64,000 bases of DNA from Tomocerus qinae. Lineage: Eukaryota; Arthropoda; Collembola; Entomobryomorpha; Tomoceridae. This document shows, piece after piece, positions 51,101 through 60,100 of the stretch; within the stretch, counting starts at the first letter, position 1; every line of letters starts with the position of its first letter. Made by a program: the position numbers and the translations under genes. The DNA is taken from contig CM034549.1 of NCBI GenBank assembly GCA_020055645.1, forward strand, positions 806,001 through 870,000, in the 5' to 3' direction. The notes under the pieces were generated by a model, which searched no databases, was not told the origin of the DNA, and saw only the letters and a program-made list of their open reading frames with translations.

Positions 51101-54100
51101 TTCTAATTTTTAAATAACTTTCTAATTTTTAAATAACTTTCTAATTTTTAAATAACTTTCTAATTTTTAAATAACTTTCTAATTTTTAAATAACTTTCTA
51201 ATTTTTAAATAACTTTCTAATTTTTAAATAACTTTCTAATTTTTAAATAACTTTCTAATTTTTAAATAACTTTCTAATTTTTAAATAACTTTCTAATTTT
51301 TAAATAACTTTCTAATTTTTAAATAACTTTCTAATTTTTAAATAACTTTCTAATTTTTAAATAACTTTCTAATTTTTAAATAACTTTCTAATTTTTAAAT
51401 AACTTTCTAATTTTTAAATAACTTTCTAATTTTTAAATAACTTTCTAATTTTTAAATAACTTTCTAATTTTTAAATAACTTTCTAATTTTTAAATAACTT
51501 TCTAATTTTTAAATAACTTTCTAATTTTTAAATAACTTTCTAATTTTTAAATAACTTTCTAATTTTTAAATAACTTTCTAATTTTTAAATAACTTTCTAA
51601 TTTTTAAATAACTTTCTAATTTTTAAATAACTTTCTAATTTTTAAATAAGTTTCTAATTTTTAAATAACTTTCTAATTTTTAAATAACTTTCTAATTTTT
51701 AAATAAGTTTCTAATTTTTAAATAACTTTCTAATTTTTAAATAACTTTCTAATTTTTAAATAAATTTCTAATTTTTAAATAAATTTCTAATTTTTAAATA
51801 AATTTCTAATTCTTAAATAGCTTTCTAATTTTTAAATAAATTTCTAATTTTTAAATAAATTTCTAATTCTTAAATAGCTTTCTAATTTTTAAATAACTTT
51901 CTTACCTGTAAATAACTTTCTACTTTTTAAATAACCCTTTTCATTTCAAATTTTAATAACTTCGTACTTTTGAATAACCCCGTCATTTCAAATAACTATA
52001 TAGCTTTACATAACCCCGTCATTTTAAATAACCCCGTCATTTTAAATAACCCCGTCATTTTAAATAACCCCGTCATTTTAAATAACCCCGTCTTTTTAAA
52101 TAACCCCGTCTTTTTAAATAACCCCGTCTTTTTAAATAACCCCGTCATTTTAAATAACCCCGTCATTTGAAATAATTCCGCTGTTTTAGTATCGGCGGGT
52201 TTTAACGAATCTTGTTGTTTTAATTAAACCCCTATATGTGTTAATTGACTCAATTAATATAAATCATGAATGATTTTACAGACACTCAGACATGAAATCT
52301 GCAAAGTATCAAAACCAAGGTGAATTGAATGTCTCCTAGGGCTACGCCCTCAGGGGCCTGGGGTAAGGTGACAACGTGTTCTAGACTACTGGTTTCCGCC
52401 AACCAGTTCTTTCCAACCTTTTCCCCCCGATCTCGATTCGGAGAACTGGTTAGGGAAAACCAGTTTTATGGAGTACGTCGTCACTTTATCTCTGAAGGTG
52501 TAACCGTGGAAACATTCAAATCACTTTGACTAAAATAATCTATTTTAGTTTCATGGTTTCACTTCATGTTTTTTTGACACTATTGTTCATTCCTATGCTT
52601 TGCTTCTAGCAATCATAACGGAGCACTACAGTCTGCGCCACCTATGCGAGGAATGCGGCATTTTGTGCCCAGGCTTCTTATACATGTAAAATTTTAAATA
52701 ATTTTCAAAATTTTTGAAAACAAAAAATGGAAAAACGAAGCCTGAGAGGCTCTAAGTTTGAGTCATTAGCTCCTCAAAAAGTTGGCGGAATCGGTGGAAA
52801 ACTGTAGGAGGACAAGTAATAGTAGTGAACATAAATTCCAAAATCCCCTAATCTCTGCATGTAAAATTCTGACTTTCAAAATATCATAAAAACGATTTCT
52901 ATGAAACCGAGCGTTAGGAAAATGATCATTTGAGTTTCTGATTTCTGGCTGAGATGCATATACAGTAAAAATTTCAAAGAAATCTAAAGGTAATTATAGG
53001 TGCTTATTATTTTATTAAAATAAATAAAATAAATAATAGAGACAGACTTTTCGTAGAACCGGTTTTGAATTTTCAAGCAAAAATTTTTATTTTCTTCGAT
53101 TTCATTTCATTTGGAAGGTAGGCACCTCTCTCGCTACGGCTCTGTATTTCACTCCAACTTTCCTTGAAAAATGAAAGATTTGAAATATTGCACTCCCACT
53201 TCCTCGAGAAGGAAAATTTTGAAATATTGCAGTCCCAACTTCCTTGAGAAATTAAAATTTTGAAGTAATTATTTTGAAAATGAAATATTATGCACCATTT
53301 TTCCTTGAAAAATAAAATAAATAAAACATTTCACCCCACTACCATTGAAAAATGAAAATTTTCACTCCCTTGATTTGATAAATGAAATATTTGAAATGGT
53401 ATTGATTTCAATAAATTAATAATGATGAACTGATCATGCCTGATTACTATGCCCGTTGTTTTTCATTTATTTCAAATGTGATTTTTTTAGAAAAATATCT
53501 TGGGAAAAAGGATATTAATGCCATGTGTGGTTACCTATGATTTGTAATGCTTTTTCTAAAGGTCGTTCTAAAGTCTTGGGAAAAGTCTGTCTCCATAATT
53601 TATTTACCACTCTCTGCCTTTCTCTGAGTCCTCTCAGCTTATGATTTCAACACAAAGGTATGCATGTGCATGTGTGTGGGGCGTGGCGGTGAGGAGGGGG
53701 GGGGGGGTTGAAAGATGAGTATCCTCTCTCAGCTGCAAAGACACTTTGACAAGACGAGTGACAGTCCCATTCCGTGCGTGACTGATTTCATAGTCTACCC
53801 AAGAACAAACAATCCTCTTGCTCTATATCCACCCATATTCTATTTTACTTTTATTTATAATCATACAAGGCACTTGAAATATTTCTCGGAAATAAGCAGG
53901 TGAAATTTTTGAAATATACCTTCAATCTTCTTTGAATTATATATAATATAATATTATATATAATCACCGTTTTAGATAGAGCAATATGTATGTTTACCTG
54001 CCTATATAGTATATGTATGTAACTATATGTGTAGAAGGGCTTGCTCATGCACGTACCCAGGTAGTTCGGTAAGCGGAGTCGCCAAGATAATTTCGTAGGA

Positions 54101-57100
54101 GATGTTATTGGGAATAATAATAATCACTAAGGTAATTTTATTATCTTGTGAGTCGCAACAAAGTTATGGCAAAAACTGAGCTGAGCAGGGTAAAGGGGCC
54201 CAAAGTATGAAATAGCTTAGCAGCTGATGATTGTTGTTACTAATTGATAAGTTTTCATCAATCAGAGTTAGATTCAACCAATGTGGGCATTAATAGCCCT
54301 TATTTGCCGATTGAGAAATTATTTGCAATTAAATTGCCATTAAATAAATTTTAATTTGACGATACCAAATGCAATCTTGATTTTAGTAATATTTACTTGA
54401 TTAATTTGATAATTAATTAAGGGGCAAATTGGAAATGTTTCGTAGAAAATAAAGTTTTAAAACCTATATATTGTAGGAAGTCTAATATCTGTACTAAGCT
54501 GTCTAATCAATCGCAAATATTTACCATTATTACCATTAAATGCATTTATACCATTAAATGCATTTTTACCACTGTGATGGTAAAAAAGCCTAAAAAGTGG
54601 TAAATTTTGTACACTGAATACGCATGATTATGCTGGATGCCTACCTTTCGAAATTTGGTCACATATAATGGGGGCTACTAGTCTTTACTCTACATAAACA
54701 TAAAGTGGGGCATGCGCATGGGATTCTTTCACTATTCTTGAATAAATGTTTGTATCTATGTCCGTAATATTTTGTAATTAATGAGTCAGGGTAATATTTT
54801 GTAATTAATGAGCAAGGACTAGACTATCAGTACTGAGTCTAATCAACGGTTCATGAAATTCGGGCCAATGCGCAGTAGCTAGAAATTTACTGATTTCAAC
54901 ATTTTCAAGCACACTTTGTGTGCTAGGATTCAACTAGTATGAAATAAATTGGATACATTTATTTCGATAAATGCACTTGAACTAGAACTGCACAAGTCTA
55001 TAAACACAACCATTGTATTTACTTTATTACAAGTAGAGATCATATCCAAAATGACTTTCTTACAGGCAGGGCAGAAGGACGTGACATAGCTTTCAGGGCT
55101 TTTCACACGTTAAAATCACCTTTAGGACACACCAGATGGGCCCAGGCTGTATTGAGGGGGGGCGGGGGGCATTGGGGGCAAATGCCCCCCCCGAAATCCA
55201 AGAAAAGTGAAAATTTTTCTCAAAATACCAAAACATTTCGCGCTTCGCGCGACTTTGTCATTTTTAGGCTATTTTTCACTCATTTTAGACGAAATAAGCC
55301 AAAATTTTCCGCGCTTCGCGCGGTTATGCCTAATACATATTACATATAATTGTATGACTTTATTGCCCCCTCCGAATCAACTTCTAAATACGGTCCTGGT
55401 TACCTTACTTTCTACAGTGAGTATAGGTCGTAACCTCTCCTGTATATTTAGGTTAACTGAATGTAACAATACAGCCACCTTTCATTGAATTAATTAAAAC
55501 ACGTTAAGTTGGGCAGTCAATTTGGGACAGCAATCGTCAGCTGCAAAGGTATTCTATGTATTTTATTCAAAATTCTGCACGAAATTTAAATAAAACTATT
55601 TTTACCATTTCCTACCAATTATACCAGTTACCACCAATTTTTAGGTGGCGGTAAATAACATTAAATACCATTAAAAACCATTTACCAATGGTATGTGGTA
55701 AATGGTATTTTGTACACTGGTTGGCACATGTGCACTGACTGGGTACTGGGTACAGATGCAATTGGCTAAGTGCAGATTCACTGATTTGATTTGTATATGG
55801 TTCTAATGCCTTTAATTTAGGACTTTAGGGTAGGGAACTATTTCGATAGGGGGAACTAAACATTTGGAGAGCCAAATTTTCACAAATTTATTCATTTAGT
55901 TCCCCAACTGGGAATTATTGCGACATGAGGAATTAAATCGATTAATACAGTATACAATGATTTAGGGGCTGTAGTATCAGAAATTCATTCGACTGCATTG
56001 CTTTCTCCACAAATATTTTCCACAACTTGCTCTTAAGAAAAAGGGAGGGTGCCTATCCTGGGAACTTAATTAATTTTAGTTAAACACTCGCCTGGGTGTT
56101 TAACTATTAAATTGCTTCAGTGGTGATGGGTGGGTGTGTTTGAATGGCGGGTGACGACTGCATTCACTAGAAGATTCCCGCCTATATAACAACCGTCAGT
56201 CGGGAGAAAGTGGGATCGAGTTGAGTGAGTGAGAGACAGTCCTTTGACCAAATTGGATTTGTTTTCAGAGCGTTTAAACAAAAAGCGAATGAAAGAGAAG
56301 ATCCTTTCACTTCTTTCACTTTCTCTCGCCCTTCTTTCTTCTTCAATTAACCGATGCAATGACTTGGGCACGTGCATCTCCCCATCTAACTCGCCACCAG
56401 GCATCAGCAACTTTCTCGTCCACAGGGTAACACTATCTTCCCTCGTTCCGCAATTATTACCTCCGCCCCTATCCAAATACCCTAATGCTTTCCTTTTCTT
56501 TCTCCAACAAGTTCAGATTTGCAGGGTGTCTGAAAATCTGTGATGCCTGTAAGTCAGCTGTGACAACAAAGAGTTAGCCTATGCCATGGGATTTGAGGGC
56601 TAAATCCTTTCTCTCCGCTATATGGAGAGAGAGACAAAGTTTTGTGAAATTGCTTTCTTCTTGTGAGCTAGACCACGCTTTTCCAACCACATTTCACACT
56701 AAGAAATTGGCATAAAGGAAGCAAATCATCAACAGTAAATGAGAAAGTGCTGACATGACTTCTCTCTGCCGACCCCTCAACAAAAACTCTCTCAAAGAAC
56801 ATTAATTATGACACACACTTATGCTAGTTTCTGGCTCGATTTATCAGCGAGCCGAGCCTAATAGGCTATAATATCAGTGGCTAGGCTCGTTCAAAATTTT
56901 TTGACAGAGCTAGCTCGGCTCGAAATTTTATTAACAAACCTATGATTTTTTTCAAAAAGCTGGCTCGGCTTGGTTTCGCTTAGCTTGCTCAAAAATCTTT
57001 CCCGCCATTTTTATTTTAAACCCACAGGGACCTTAACCATTAGTGATTCGATTCATTAGGGAAGTCGAGCCGGAATTTAAACAAACCAATGCAACAAAAT

Positions 57101-60100
57101 ATATTTTCCCTTGTGATGCTTGATTTTTAATGAAAAAGATGTAATGTCGTGGGAATCTTTAATCCTGTGGCTAAAGATAAATAAAATGTATCTACTAATG
57201 AAAGGAAACTTTAAACCGCGCCTGGTTTTGTTTGTCATTTGGAGTGAAGCCATTGTAGGTATATATATATTTGTGTTATTTTTGTCCATAGGTTCCCATC
57301 ACAATAACTATGGCTCAGTGTACACGAAGAAGAAGGATAAAAGCGAGTATAGCACGACAACGCTGACGCTGCGATCGAACCAGTTGGCAGTGGTGGATGA
57401 ACCAGAGTACGAAGACGCTGATGACGAAAGCGTGTGCAAAGACGCCTCCACACTTACCATCAACAACTCAACATCCACACTTAGAACTAGAAATAGAAAA
57501 GTAACTCATTCTATCTTGCAATATTCCTCTCAGACATTTGATATATTCTTATTAGTACTCTGCCTCCCAACAAACTTTGGTATTGCCCATTGCGGAACGG
57601 CACCATGGAAAAGTGCCTGAACTATGACGTCACAATTGTCATGACGTAGGCAGAGTACCCATACAATATTCCGCGCATACCCTGTACCAATGTGATTCGA
57701 ACGTAATAAGGTGATGTCAATGGCCAATTTCGGCATCTTTCTGCAGCCAGTTTGCGGTGTGGGTGCATTCCGTTAGCTTTTAGCTGGGAAAAAGCCCATG
57801 GCTAATGATACAGCCACTGATCTCCCCTGGGCCTGCACCCAGTTTTCCTATCCAAACATCCTATTGACTTCACCTGAAGTGGGAGGGATTGTCTAGGTTC
57901 GAATCACATTGCACTGTACGGTACTCCAAGGATCTATTTATGAAATGATTTTTTTTGCCAAAAAACCCAATAAACCTGAACCAATAAAATACCCGACACT
58001 CAACCCTATTATTCGGTATTAATGTGTGAACTCGCACTCTATTCTTCAGAATCGCAAATGGGCAGATTTGCAGAATTATTATCTACGCGTAAGTAAATAA
58101 TATTGGCATTTGACTTGAGTTAGGAAATCTAAAATGTGATACTCAACGGTTGAAAAGCAGCGCCGTGGTTCAAACGCAGTTTCAGGGCACGCCAATTTCT
58201 GCAAAGACTGAATTACCCTAATTTAATGTTATGAATATGCGACCTTGCGTGGGACTTGGGGATTTGTGTAACTAAAGAAGCGTGTTATTTATTGTGGAAT
58301 GGGTGGAATGTGTCGAAGATGGTGGCACAATATATAGTTAGGTAGCGAGAGAGTGGATGGACGGAGGACGACCTTCAATAGGGCAAACAGAGCGTAACTC
58401 GGGATGAGAAGACAATTTAATGGCTCCATGCTCCATGTCTTTCTCTCCACGGCTATAACCCTAAATTACACTCCCCACTACTCCTCAGTCTATCTACCCA
58501 ACAACATTTAACTAACTAGGTGTATACAGTGTCTGTATAAAGTAACTCTTCAATTACCTTTCACCATATGTGTAGTATGAACCCTCTATGCACCTGCGAA
58601 AGCTGTGGTGAAAAGTCATATGGCTTAGAGTTTAAAATGTTTAAAAAAATTATACAACTTTCACCTTTGAAAACATGTCAATGTAAAATGCTTTTCTTTG
58701 TTCATACCCTGTATGCTATTATGTGTTGTTTGTATGGCACCGTATTTTTCCTTTCACCATTGAAAATAAAACTATTGTAGCTCCATGTAGAACTTGCACC
58801 CGCTGGTAGAAATTATATTTTCTTCCCGGTGTCCAAAATATCACCAAATTTTTCCCGGTTTTGGGGAAAATTTTTTCTGGGTTTTGAGATAAGGATAAAA
58901 ATTGCGCTACGTGAAAAAATTTTTGGCATTCATAGGGGTAAAATTGATAGAATAAGCAATAACATTCTGCGAAGTGGTAGCAATTGTTTGCTACTTAAAA
59001 GCAAAAAAGTCTTAAAAAGTATAAAACTGCGTACAGCGCAAGAAATTTCCGCAGTATAGAAGTGAAAATGATTTCTGCGATTTAGAAGGAGAGAAGTAAG
59101 TAGAAATGCCGCAAAGCGGTAGAAATTTATTGCTTTTTGGAGGCAGAAAGTCTTAGAAAGGATAAAATTGTGAGTATCGCAAAACATCAGTTTAGACTTT
59201 AAAGGTGAAAAAACCAAAGAAATATAAAATTCCCCATAACGTAAATTTTTTTGCTATTTAGAAGCATAAGTGTTAGGAAAATAATAAAAAAATTTATTTA
59301 AAAGTTTAAAATTTCTCCAAGCGTATCCTCTTCCCTTCTTCCCTTTTTTTCTTCCTTCTTCCCATTTTTCCTTCTCCCTTCTCTATTTTTCCTTCCCTAC
59401 TCGAGCCCACATAGTTACAAGGTTACCTGACAATTTCCCCCAGCGTTTTCATGTGTGAAAAAAAAATAATTATTTAATGAAATAGTGGGAGAAGTTGGTT
59501 TGTCTGCACCATGTATGTATTATTTTTATATTTTCAGCTGAGGAGGGCAAGTTGTGTTTGGAACTTGAGTGGAGGCGGTGGTCGTTCGTACCGGAATCAC
59601 AGAGGACGATTAGTCCCTGAGGTGTCGTTACGCCAATTAAGATTGATAGAAAACCTCGGCTCGTGCCTATACGGACAGGTAATCACCAAATCTCTTCCAA
59701 CTCCATGGCCACCCACCTCCCACTCCTGGACAACGCAAAACAATATAAATGACTCTCACCTCTCCAACCACACTATCAACTTTCACCCACCAAAAAATTT
59801 CAAACATTAAAAACTATTTTAAAGTTGTAATAAAATGTGGAACATGAACTGCAGCTCAGTGCCACTAATGGGAAATGTCCTACTGCAAAGTAGATATCAA
59901 ATGTTGAAGAAATTAGAAATAGTTTGAAATAATGAAAAACATTAAAAATTGAGCCATAACTAAAATATTTAGGTCCCATTTCCCACTGGGAAATAGAATA
60001 TAAGGGCACCAAAATTTACAAAATTCAGCTTAATTTCCCAATTACTATTTGGAAATGTGAGCAAAGAATGTAGATGAAATTGGGAAGTAAGAAAATAACG

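Larger units (their letters stand above)
50408..52215. mobile_element. GCCCGTCCTACGGA element with a large internal array and a nested MITE
   Basis: The left part starts near AAGCCCGTCCTACGGACGG, an imperfect palindrome, and matches 29515-29700. It holds a nested inverted-repeat element (50482-50745), a 19-bp array (50886-51905) and an 18-bp array (51960-52185). It ends near GTATCGGCGGGTTTTAACG. It encodes nothing. The build (conserved flanks around a minisatellite core) resembles pearl/HINE-type elements; class uncertain. Confidence 0.65.

Noticed and set aside
51970..52170. 66-codon frame with NNPVIL repeats
   Set aside because: It is the translation of the 18-bp TAACCCCGTCATTTTAAA array; no other coding evidence.
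50886..52185. Regular direct repeats that could suggest a CRISPR array
   Set aside because: Units of 18-19 bp abut without spacers and the context is a eukaryotic genome; it is a minisatellite.
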